From NCBI GenBank assembly GCA_034509735.1, contig JACGWO010000001.1:33979966-34043965 (forward strand): a DNA stretch of 64,000 bases, written 5' to 3'. Below are positions 44,935 to 55,184 of this stretch, piece after piece. Both the position numbers and the translations under genes were made by a program. The notes beneath the pieces are model-generated. The model saw only the letters and a program-made list of their open reading frames with translations, searched no databases and was not told where the DNA came from. Source of the DNA: Sesamum alatum (Eukaryota > Streptophyta > Magnoliopsida > Lamiales > Pedaliaceae). Numbering within the stretch: position 1 is the stretch's first letter; every line of letters starts with the position of its first letter.

Positions 44935-46921
44935 TGTTAGAATAGGTGACCATGTAAGCCAATTTTGGCAGGAATATGTAACCTATGTCTAGACAATTTC
45001 AGGTGTTTGATAAATCATTAATGAATAAAGAAGTGAATTTCATTTGGCATCACTTTGTTTCTGTTCACTTATATTTGTTTTCCATATCTGTTCACTACGC
45101 AAACAAAGCCCACGGACTGAGAATCAATTTCGGGGACTGGGACTACGCTTGGAGGTAGGTCCATGGAATCAGTCTTCCCAAATCAGTCCGGAAATCTCCA
45201 AGTCAAGGAATCCCGAAAATGGGTACCGGGATTCCATTTGAGACTTGCACTAAGCACCTGCTGTCGTGTTTCATCGACGGGTGACGAGGGTCGTCTGAGC
45301 AGTGTTAGTGGGTCAGCATGCTAGGACGCAGCTGACTGAGGTGACTCGCGGGAACCGTCTTACGGAGGACCTTGAGTATGGTCAGCAAGGTATGACGTGT
45401 ATTCCCGGTTCCAACGGTACAGGTCAAGTCCTTTGACTTGAGGAATTGCTGAGTTTACCTGTACATCAGGGCTGTATCTTAGATATGGTGAGAGATTGCC
45501 AGAATTCTCTTTGGTAGTCATAAGCCATGTCTAGTGCAGTTCTGGTGTGCAAAGTGACAGTAGTTTCCAAGAAAGGATCTGTCTCCTGTCAATAGGTTTT
45601 TGGCAGTTGAGTCTCATGTATACTCTAGGTCTTGTCCCTAAAACTGTGGCCACAGTGACTGAACAGAAGGGAAGGATTCCCTTGCGGCGTTTAGTGAGGA
45701 CAGACCGAAACTTAGGTCCAAAATGGGTACCTGCACTTTTCGTGCCCTAGACTCTAAGAGATGAGACCGAAGACAAAAGGACAAGTGTACTGTTAGAGCC
45801 TAAATGTTCATCCCTGAATATTTCACCTAGTCTCTAGTGCCATGGACCGTTGCTAGATGGCCACCCATGGTAACGGAAGGATTCTAGGAATCCGACCAAG
45901 TCTAGCTGAAAGGTGAACCTAAAGAGTCGCACACTATCCACACACATTTAGATATTTAATTAGGAATTAAATATTGGAGTGAAGGAATGATTAAATTGGA
46001 TTTAATCGGGTCCTTTATTTTTCTTGGAGAAGTAATTCCTTCTATTAGATATAAGGAATCAAATTGATAAATTAGATTTATCAAAGGGATTTATTTAATG
46101 GGCTTAAATAATATTTATATTTATTTTTAGCCTCTTGGAAATATTTAAATAGGTTTTAAATATTCCATTAAATTAAATTAAATCAACGGTGAGATGAATG
46201 GGAGAGATGGATGGCTAGTATTGTTTTGACTAGGTCAAAAACACTACTTTGACTAGGACTTTGACTAGGTCAAAATCCTAGTCAAAATAGAGTTCTTGAA
46301 AGAGGAGTTTAAAAAGGATTAGACTCCTCTTCTATATAAACCCCTAGCATCCTACAAGTTGAAGGATGATGAATCTCCAACACACACACAACACATACAC
46401 ACTCGGCTCTCTCTCCCTCTATCTCGTCCGCCCTCTCTCTCTCACACACTCCAAGAAAATCATTCACTAGTTCTCTTGTTCTTGGAACATTAGAACTTGA
46501 TGAATCAATACCGTTAATTCATAACGTGTTGTTGATTCATCCACTCCAAAATATAAACTTGTTCGTTGCTAGCACGATGTGCAAGATACGTGGGTGGATC
46601 GTGTGTCACGATTTGGAGGGTCTCAAGAACGAGATCTTGGTGCAAAACGGGGAACAACGCGTGTAGCCGTTGAAGACGAAAACGACAACGGGTAGGTCTC
46701 GTTTATGATTTTCGTCCTCTTTTATTTTCTACCCTATGGCCTCCATGATTCTTTTATGTTTTATTATTCATGAGATACACCGAACACCCGGGAATTTCAA
46801 TAGCACACCCTATGAAACGTGTTCTATAATTTAAAGCATGTTTAAATTCCGCATTTATTTTTTAATTATACCGCGCTTCCGCATTCGCGCTTTTCCAGGG
46901 ACGATCCCACAATTTCTTTCA
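44935..46921 (+). repeat. Element A 5' LTR
   Basis: 1987 bp, from TGTTAGAATAGGTGACCATG to CACAATTTCTTTCA. It contains the cross-family conserved core (about 45799-45876), the U3 inverted-repeat chain (45879-46164), the W-box cluster (46226-46285), TATATAAA (46333-46340), CA and CT repeats in the early transcript, and an R/U5 stem (46499-46508 with 46532-46541). Confidence 0.96.
46226..46340 (+). promoter_or_regulatory. Element A promoter: six W-box cores and TATA box
   Basis: TTGAC or GTCAA cores lie at 46226, 46234, 46249, 46261, 46269 and 46281, four of them paired as TTTTGAC-TAG-GTCAAAA type inverted units. TATATAAA follows at 46333-46340, about 50 bp downstream. The cluster suggests WRKY control, as in stress-induced copia elements. 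The start site is inferred to be near 46360. Confidence 0.65.
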
Positions 46922-46940
46922 GTGGTATCAGAGCCCGGTT
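46922..46940 (+). other. Primer-binding site of element A
   Basis: GTGGTATCAGAGCCCGGTT directly follows the 5' LTR. TGGTATCAGAGC complements the 3' end of initiator-Met tRNA. Confidence 0.9.
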
Positions 46941-49122
46941 CGATGTATAGGCCTAGGGTTTATGTGCGTTTTAAGCATGAAACGTGTTTTGAGCATGTTT
47001 TAATTGAATCTTGATTTTTCTTGATTATTAAAGCATGTTGTTTTATTGCTTTTAATTTGTGTGAAATTCTGAATATTGGTATTTTTCTGTTTTTCTTAGG
47101 AAACGGGGGAAAATTGAACTGAAAACGAGAAACGCCACAGCCGGCCAGCCGGGAAGGCTGGCCGCGCGCAGCCGAGCGCTGCCGGCAGGGCAGACGCGCG
47201 CAGGCAAGGGTAGCCTGCGCGCGCCCGCCCGGCCGGTCGCGCAGGGGCAGCGCGCAGCCAGGATGGTTGCGCGCGGGCGCGCGCGCAAGGGGGCGCCTCC
47301 AGGGCGCGCGCGGGCAGACGAGGGTGTCTGCGCGCGCGCAAGGCTGTCGGGCGGAGAGCCCGAGCGCGGACGGCACCAGGCGCGCTGCCAGGCCGCGCGC
47401 GCACTGCGCACAGCGCAGTCACGCGACTGGCGACCAGCAGGCCGGCGCGCGCGAGGCAGAGGAGCCTGCGCGCGCGACGGCCTGCCGGAACACCAGGCCG
47501 CGCAGCGCGCTGCGGCCAGGCGCGCGCGCACGCAGGCAAGGGGCCTGCGCGCACGGCCGGCCGGCTGCTGCCGGTGGTGGCGGCCGGCGGCTGCTGCAGC
47601 TAGGGTTTTTGAAAACCCTAGTATTATTTTATTTTTTATTTACTTTTCAGTTTTAATTTTGAATTAATTCTGAAAATTCGTTTTTGGGTTCAATTTTGCC
47701 TAAATCCCTAAAGACATTATTTTAGGAGTAAAATAAATTGGATTTGGAATCCCGGGGTTATTTTACTTAAAATAATGAGGAAAGGTTTTCCTAAAACGAG
47801 AAAAATATTATTACCAATATTTGTGTTTTATTTTTCACACGTTGCGCACATGATCATTTATTTCTGTTTTGGATTATTATGATTGGAAATCATGAATTAT
47901 TGGTATATTGTAATTATGTGATTGGATCATGTGATTATGTGTGTTGGATGGAAATGGATGATCACGATCCCTAGACCGGATGTATGGTTTAATTTTCTGT
48001 TGGGCCTGTGTGCCTCTTTAACTGCTTTCTCCTTCTCTCTTTCTAGTTGCCTTGGAATAATAAGGCATTCTACCTTCCTCCTTATGTACTCCCCCCGGGT
48101 TTTCGCTGGGGTTTCTATTTTTATAATGTAATGAGAGTAGACTAGGAGTGAGGTTTCCATTTTTGTAATTGGTGGAGTAGAAGGAAGGACCACATGGAGA
48201 GCCTAGACCGGAGGTCCCTTGGCGTTTTCCATAAAGTGAAGAAAGAGAAAAAGAGACCAAGGCCCATCAGCGTGATGATTGGGTTACTATTATTGTAATA
48301 GTATAGGACCAACCCTAGATTGACCATAGATCCACTGCGGGCGCAGTGGGTCGCATAGGATTTGGGCTCGTGATCATCCAACAGGGGCGTGCTAGGCTTT
48401 AATTTTGCATGTGGTTATTATGATGGATGAATGGCTTTTATTTATCATATAACTGCTATGGATGGATTTTATTTATGCATTATGGATGAATGTATGGATA
48501 TATTATGAGATCTCGGTCATTCACTACTCTCACATTGGTTGGACCAATGTTGAAATATTAGACCCTAGATAAAATGGACATGAACTCTAGGAGTTTGTCC
48601 ATGCCTTCCAATCCATGGCACAGTGAGGAAGCTGTTTTAGGTCAATAGCGTGGTCTCACGAGTCGTGGCACGTTATTGTACTTAAAAGAAGCTGCACTAT
48701 GTCATGAACGAAAAAATGGGCTGCTGTTACCTGTCTCACGAGTCGTGGGGGGTACCAGTGGGTCTGTGGCTCGGTCGATTGGGTCGGGTCTAACGCCCAA
48801 TTAGCATGATTCGCTTGGAGTCCTCGGGATCATGCGAAAGGGTGAGGCAATAATCTTGGGAATCTCGTGGAACGAGAATGGTATGGAATACCTCCCACAG
48901 GATCTTTTCCATGCGAATCGTAAAAAGCGGGGTATGGGAAAAATCGCTGTGGATCCCAAGCCCACTAGGAAAGGATTTCCCGAAAATCACGTTTGAGAGT
49001 ACCGTGTTTTCGTATAAATAGTGGAGGATTAAATGACTAAAGACCAAGCATTTAATTATTTCATCAAACCACCGTCTTTATTTTCTGCTGATCGCGCGTT
49101 GTTTTCTAAATGTAGATTTAAA
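46941..49122 (+). other. Element A untranslated leader
   Basis: 2.2 kb before the gag Met, unusually long. In order: AT-rich sequence, the CpG island (47135-47600), a near-inverted CTAGGGTTTTTG and AAAACCCTAG stem (47600-47621), AT-rich sequence, a hairpin with CACTGC and GCAGTG arms near 48333-48348, and two copies of GTCTCACGAGTCGTGG (near 48652-48668 and 48732-48748). I see no credible gene in it. Confidence 0.82.
47135..47600. other. CpG-rich island in element A leader
   Basis: About 470 bp dense in GCGCGC. It breaks down into hairpin units: GCGCAGGC with GCCTGCGC (47198-47205, 47213-47220), GCAGAC with GTCTGC (47314-47319, 47326-47331), AGGC with GCCT (47454-47457, 47464-47467) and GCAGGC with GCCTGC (47532-47537, 47543-47548). 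The spacers contain AGGG or GAGG. Confidence 0.85.
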
Positions 49123-50418
49123 ATGTCTAAGAACCCACTATCAACCATTCTTGAGACAAACAAATTCAATGAAACAAATTACAACGACTGGTTGCGCAAT
49201 CTCAAGATAGTCCTAGATTACGAGAACCAAGGCTACGTCATGGACGAGCCTCTCCCTAGGACCTTACCGGAAGGATCCACGCCAGAAGAACGTGAGACGT
49301 TCGAGACTTGGCATAAGGATAACCGGAAGGTCCGTAGCGTCATACTTGCTTCGATGACCAATGAGATTCAGAAGCAATATGAAAGGCTAGACGATGTCCC
49401 TTCCATTATGGCTCGCCTTAAGGATTGCTATGCAGTCCCGGACCGGCATACTAGGTATGTCGCGACCAAGGCGTTCTTTGGAACTAAAAAGACAGAAGGA
49501 TCCTCTGTACAAGAGCATGGGGTTAAAATGCTTACCCTAGTGGAAAAGCTCGAGGACCTAAAGGCAGGTCTCGATAACGAAACGTACATAGATATGATCC
49601 TTCAGTCACTCCCACCCTCCTTCGACCAATTTATTGTCAACTATAACATGAATGCACTTGAGAAGGGCATTCATGAGTTGATCAATATGTTGGTGCAATA
49701 TGAGGCAACGACTAAGAAGTCCACGCCTTCGGTATTGTTTGGAGGTGCTTCAACTTCCAAGACGAAAGGCAAGGGTGCCGGACGTTGGAAAAAGAAGAAG
49801 GGGAAGCGAAAAGCCGTCATAGCAGCTACGAACACTCAGAGTGTTCCCATTGCCAAAGAGGGGAAAGGCAAAGGAAAGGGAAAGGTTGTCTCCAAGCAAC
49901 AGTCAAAGGCATATGACATATGTATCAACTGCCGTGAGAAAGGGCATTGGAAGAGAGAGTGCCCCAAACTCTTCTCAAACCAAGGTATATATGTGATTGA
50001 GGTTAATATGATCACTAATTCTGCCTCTTGGGTATTGGATACCGGCTGTGGAGCTCACATTTGCAATGATTTGCAGATGCTGAAAAGAAGCAGAAAACTA
50101 AGTAGCGGGGACATGATCCTGAAGCTTGGAAATGGCAAGGCCATCTCGGCAGAAGCAGTAGGATCCGCCACTTTAGTGATTAGTGATATCATTAGCATAG
50201 AATTAGAGCAGGTTTATTTTGTACCTAGTATGATTAAGAACATCATTTCCATTCCATTGTTGGACAATAGTGGTTATGAGTTCAGAATCAATAAAAATTG
50301 CTTTTATTTGATGAGGTGTGGAATTGCTCATCTACTTGGTACATTGCACAACGGGCTCTATATCTTGCAACAAACGAATTTCGTTCTTAAACGCTCAACA
50401 CAAACGGAAATTAGATAA
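49123..50418 (+). CDS. Element A gag and protease
   Basis: The frame is open from 49033, but the Met at 49123 (MSKNPLSTILETNKFNE) matches the start of all other gags here. Domains: UBN2-type gag (residues 1 to about 200), a Lys/Gly-rich basic linker, zinc knuckle CINCREKGHWKREC (49921-49962), and aspartic protease WVLDTGCGAHICN with the catalytic DTG at 50038-50046. Gag packages element RNA in particles and the protease processes the polyprotein. At 50389-50391 one extra A in an A-run, relative to E and G, ends the frame at 50418. In relatives integrase follows in frame. Confidence 0.9.
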   Translation: MSKNPLSTILETNKFNETNYNDWLRNLKIVLDYENQGYVMDEPLPRTLPEGSTPEERETFETWHKDNRKVRSVILASMTNEIQKQYERLDDVPSIMARLKDCYAVPDRHTRYVATKAFFGTKKTEGSSVQEHGVKMLTLVEKLEDLKAGLDNETYIDMILQSLPPSFDQFIVNYNMNALEKGIHELINMLVQYEATTKKSTPSVLFGGASTSKTKGKGAGRWKKKKGKRKAVIAATNTQSVPIAKEGKGKGKGKVVSKQQSKAYDICINCREKGHWKRECPKLFSNQGIYVIEVNMITNSASWVLDTGCGAHICNDLQMLKRSRKLSSGDMILKLGNGKAISAEAVGSATLVISDIISIELEQVYFVPSMIKNIISIPLLDNSGYEFRINKNCFYLMRCGIAHLLGTLHNGLYILQQTNFVLKRSTQTEIR

Positions 50419-52333
50419 TAACGGGAACACACGTCTGTGGCACGCTAGGCTAGGTCACATATCCCAAGATAGGATGAAAAGGTTGGTAGACTCAAAGAAC
50501 CTAGAGGTTGGGGACTTGAGCGATCTACCAACTTGTGAATCTTGTCTAAGAGGGAAAATGACCAAGAAGCCCTTTGTAGGTCAAAGCAGGCTTGCCACGG
50601 GTCTGTTGGACTTGGTCCATACAGACGTATGTGGACCACTAAGGACGCAGGCTCGAGGTGGGTTCTCCTACTTCATAACCTTCACCGATGATCATTCACG
50701 ATATGGTTATGTTTACCTAATGAGGTACAAGTCTGAAGCTCTTGAGAGGTTTAAAGAATTCAGACTTGAAGTGGAGAACCAGACCAACTGCAAAATTAAA
50801 GTCCTACGGTCAGACCGAGGCGGTGAATACCTTAGTGCCGAATTCCTAGATTATCTAAAAGAAAATGGTATAATATCGGAATGGACACCTCCCGGAACAC
50901 CACAGTTAAATGGCGTCTCTGAAAGGAGGAACCGAACCCTGTTGGACATGGTTCGGTCCATGATGAGTTTTACCAAATTGCCCTTATCGTTTTGGGGTTA
51001 TGCATTAGAAACGGCAGCCAAGTTGTTGAATTTGGCGCCTACCAGTGCATTGACCCAAACGCCATATGAGATATGGCACGGCAAGCCTGCATCCTACAAC
51101 TACTTGAAAGTGTGGGGTAGCCCCGCATACGTCAAGAGGTTAGTGGGAGATAAGCTAGAATCCAGGTCTAGCCTATGCAGGTTCGTTGGATACCCTAGAG
51201 AAACTGCGGGTTATTACTTTTATGACCCTTTGGAACAAAAGGTATTTGTTTCAAGGAATGCAGTATTCTTGGAGCAAGGCTTCCCGGAGGATATCCAACC
51301 TGATGAGCTGATCCTTGAGGAATCAAGTGATGGAACTCAGCCATCAGAAATAGCCGCGGAAACCTCACCAAGAGGATTTAGGATTAACGCACGGAGGGCT
51401 GACCAACCTAGAGAAGTCCAACATGCTAGGCATGAAGGACAACCTCAAGAAAGGCCAGTCCCGGCCCCTGAACCGCCGGCTCCGATACAGTCAGCGCCCA
51501 CAGTCACCACTGACGTTCCCGTCCTCCGTAGGTCCACTAGAGAATCCAGACCTCCAGTGAGATATGGGTTTCTAGGTGCGACCGATCTTCTGGATAACGA
51601 TCCTAAGACATACGGGGAAGCGATGTCTGACATCGACTCTGGGAAATGGCTTGAGGCCATGAAGACCGAAATGGACTCCATGAGCGAGAACCAAGTTTGG
51701 AGACTTGTAGATCCACCGAAAGGTGTTAAGCCAGTGGGCTGTAAGTGGGTCTACAAGCGCAAACTCGGCGTTGATGGAGAAGTCACAACCTTTAAGGCTA
51801 GGCTTGTAGCTAAGGGATACACTCAACGACCCGGGGTCGATTTTGAGGATACCTACTCGCCAGTAGCCATGGCTAAGTCCATTCGGTTCCTGCTTGCCAT
51901 AGCAGCATGGTATGACTATGAAATATGGCAGATGGACATGAAAACAGCCTTCCTCAACGGTTTCGTTGAAGAAGAGATCTATATGGATCAGCCGGAGGGT
52001 TTCACGGTCACTGGAGAAGAACAGAAGGTCTGTCGTCTCCAGAAGTCCATCTATGGCCTCAAACAAGCATCCCGAAGTTGGAATATTCGATTTGCTGAAG
52101 TAATACGGGGATATGACTTCATCAAAAATGAATCCGACCCTTGTGTATACAAGAAGGTCAGTGGGAGCTCTATAGTGTTCCTAGTACTTCACGTGGATGA
52201 CATTCTGCTCATTGGTAATGACGTCAGAATGTTAGGAAACACAAAAGCATGGTTGTCAACCAAGTTTTCCATGAAGGACTTGGGTGAAAGCCTCCTACAT
52301 CCTAGGCATCCAGATTGTCAGGGACAGATCTAA
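50392..52333 (+). CDS. Element A integrase and reverse transcriptase (frame after shift)
   Basis: Continues in the second frame with GAG-pre-integrase (LWHARLGHISQDRM, CESC at 50534-50545) and integrase with HTDVCGPL (Asp at 50624), FTDDHSRYGY (Asp near 50686) and SDRGGEYLS (Glu at 50825), so zinc site and D-D-E are intact. A Pro-rich linker and the YGEAMSDIDSGKWLEAM block follow. RT has QMDMKTAFLNG and YGLKQASRSWN, but the catalytic box reads LVLHVDDILLIG, with His in place of the Tyr of YVDD. It has no start of its own and ends at 52333 after another extra A (about 52287). Confidence 0.88.
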
Positions 52334-53180
52334 AAGGATGTTAGGGCTCACGCAAAACTCGTATATGGAGAAAGTCCTAAAGAGATATCGAATGGACAAC
52401 TCCAAACGAGGATTCCTTCCAATGAGGCATGGGATCAAGTTGTCCAAGAAGCAGTCACCGCAGACTGATGAGGAACTTGAAAAGATGAAAGTCATCCCCT
52501 ATGCTTCTGCCGTAGGTAGCATCCAATATGCGGTCCATTGCACCAGGCCTGACATTGCATACGCTTTGAGCGTGACAAGCAGATATCAGTCCTGTGCAGG
52601 AGAGGCACATTGGAAATGCCGTTAAGGGCATCCTTAAGTACCTTAGGAGGACTAAGGAAATGTTCTTGGTCTATAGCAATGGAGAACTAATTCTGGAAGG
52701 CTTTAGCAACGCTAGCTTCCAGTCTGATGACGATGATGCCAAGTCTCAATCGGGGTATGTATTCAAACTCAACGGAGGAGTAGTGGCTTGGAAAAGTTCC
52801 AAGCAAGCAACCCCTGCTGACTCCACCACTGAGGCTGAATACATAGCAGCTTCAGAAGCTGCTAAGGAAGCGGTTTGGATGAGAAACTACATCCAAGAGT
52901 TGGGTGTGGTGCCTAGCATCGCCGAGCCTGTTGTCATCTTCTGTGATAACAACGGTGCAATAGCGCAAGCAAAGGAACCGAGATCTCATCACCGTTCCAA
53001 AACACATTCTTAGACGCTACCATCTTCTTAGAGAAATGGTAGGAAGAGGTGACGTTCGGATGGACCGAGTCAACTCAGCAGACAACACAGCGACCCGCTG
53101 ACAAAGCCTATATCGCAGAGTGCTCATACGCAACATCTTGAGAAGATGGGGATTAGGCATATGGGTGATTTGCTTTAAAG
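52284..53180 (+). pseudogene. Element A reverse transcriptase C-terminus and RNase H, frameshifted
   Basis: Frame 52284-52625 carries [28 protein letters not shown] and YASAVGSIQYAV. After an extra A near 52615 the next frame (52594-53013) carries RNase [28 protein letters not shown] and [15 protein letters not shown] further extra A near 53003 and a base loss near 53090 break the last part, which should end about 53177. RNase H residues visible are the Asp/Glu set in GFSNASF (Asn replaces the usual Asp), DSTTEAE and CDNN. Confidence 0.88.
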
Positions 53181-53194
53181 GTCAAGTGGGAGAT
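53181..53194 (+). other. Polypurine tract of element A
   Basis: GTCAAGTGGGAGAT directly before the 3' LTR start. Confidence 0.88.
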
Positions 53195-55184
53195 TGTTAG
53201 AATAGGTGACCATGTAAGCCAATTTTGGCAGGAATATGTAACCTATGTCTAGACAATTTTTTCAGGTGTTTGATAAATCATTAATGAATAAAGAAGTGAA
53301 TTTCATTTGGCATCACTTTGTTTGTGTTCACTTATATTTGTTTTCCATATCTGTTCACTACGCAAACAAAGCCCACGGACTGAGAATCAATTTCGGGGAC
53401 TGGGACTACGCTTGGAGGTAGGTCCATGGAATCAGTCTTCCCGAATCAGTCCGGAAATCTCCAAGTCAAGGAATCCCGAAAATGGGTACCGGGATTCCAT
53501 TTGAGACTTGCACTAAGCACCTGCTGTCGTGTTTCATCGACGGGTGACGAGGGTGGTCTAAGCAGTGTTAATGGGTCAGCATGCTAGGACGCAGCTGACT
53601 GAGGTGACTCGCGGGAACCGTCTTACGGAGGACCTTGAGTATGGTCAGCAAGGTATGACGTGTATTCCCGGTTCCAACGGTACAGGTCAAGTCCTTTGAC
53701 TTGAGGAATTGCTGAGTTTACCTGTACATCAGGGCTGTATCTTAGATATGGTGAGAGATTGCCAGAATTCTCTTTGGTAGTCATAAGCCATGTCTAGTGC
53801 AGTTCTGGTGTGCAAAGTGACAGTAGTTTCCAAGAAAGGATCTGTCTCCTGTCAATAGGTTTTGGCAGTTGAGTCTCATGTATACTCTAGGTCTTGTCCC
53901 TAAAACTGTGGCCACAGTGACTGAACAGAAGGGAAGGATTCCCTTGCGGCATTTAGTGAGGACAGACTGACACTTAGGTCCAAAATGGGTACCTGCACTT
54001 TCCGTGCCCTAGACTCTAAGTGATGAGATCGAAGACAGAAGGACAAGTGTACTGTTAGAGCCTAAATGTTCATCCGTGAATATTTCACCTAGTCTCTAGT
54101 GCCATGGACCGTTGCTAGATGGCCACCCATGGTAACGGAAGGATTCTAGGAATCCGACCAAGTCTAGCTGAAAGGTGAACCTAAAGAGTCACACACTATC
54201 CACACACATTTAGATATTTAATTAGGAATTAAATATTGGAGTGAAGGAATGATTAAATTGGATTTAATCGGGTCCTTTATTTTTCTTGGAGAAATAATTC
54301 CTTCTATTAGATATAAGGAATTAAATTGATAAATTAGATTTATCAAAGGGATTTATTTAATGGGCTTAAATAATATTTATATTTATTTTTTAGCCTCTTG
54401 GAAATATTTAAATAGGTTTTAAATATTCCATTAAATTAAATTAAATCAACGGTGAGATGAATGGGAGAGATGGATGGCTAGGATTGTTTTGACTAGGTCA
54501 AAACACTACTTTGACTAGGACTTTGACTAGGTCAAAATCCTAGTCAAAATAGAGTTCTTTGAAAGAGGAGTTTAAAGAGGATTAGACTCCTCTTCTATAT
54601 AAACCCCTAGCATCCTACAAGTTGAAGGATGATGAATCTCCAACACACATACAACACACACACACTCGGCTCTCTCTCCCTCTATCTCGTCCGCCCTCTC
54701 TCTCTCACACACTCCAAGAAAATCATTCCACTAGTTCTCTTGTTCTTGGAACATTAGAACTTGATGAATCAACACCGTTAATTCATAACGTGTTGTTGAT
54801 TCATCCACTCCAAAATATAAACTTGTTCGTTGCTAGCACGACGTGCAAGATACGTGGGTGGATCGTGTGTCACGATTTGGAGGGTCTCAAGAACGAGATC
54901 TTGGTGCAAAACGGGGAACAACGCGTGTAGCCGTTGAAGACGAAAACGACAACGGGTAGGTCTCGTTTATGATTTTCGTCCTCTTTTATTTTCTACCCTA
55001 TGGCCTCCATGATTCTTTTATGTTTTATTATTCATGAGATACACCGAACACCCGGGAATTTCAAAGGCACACCCTTTGAAACGTGTTCTTTAATTTAAAG
55101 CATGTTTAAATTCCGCATTTATTTTTTAATTATACCGCGCTTCCGCATTCGCGCTTTTCCCGGGACGATCCACAATTTCTTTCA
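53195..55184 (+). repeat. Element A 3' LTR
   Basis: 1990 bp, from TGTTAGAATAGGTGACCATG to CACAATTTCTTTCA. The W-box cluster is at 54489-54547, TATATAAA at 54596-54603, and the U5 hairpin arms TTTCAAAGG and CCTTTGAAA at 55059-55067 and 55073-55081. In the 5' LTR the same U5 stem carries changes in both arms. Confidence 0.96.

Larger units (their letters stand above)
44935..55184 (+). mobile_element. Element A: near-complete Fam1 copia retrotransposon
   Basis: A 10.25-kb plus-strand element with a 5' LTR at 44935-46921, PBS, 2.2-kb leader, gag-pol, PPT (53181-53194) and 3' LTR at 53195-55184. TCAAG at 44930-44934 and 55185-55189 is a perfect TSD. B's RT/RNase H sequence rejoins across it. The two LTRs are very similar but not identical, for example at 44999 (extra Ts in the 3' copy) and 45290. 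It is the last insertion in this nest. Pol is split by four extra bases. Confidence 0.97.

Noticed and set aside
49033..49122. A 30-codon extension before the gag Met of A
   Set aside because: The other gags start at MSKNPL, and the upstream bases are leader sequence in E and G without a matching open frame.
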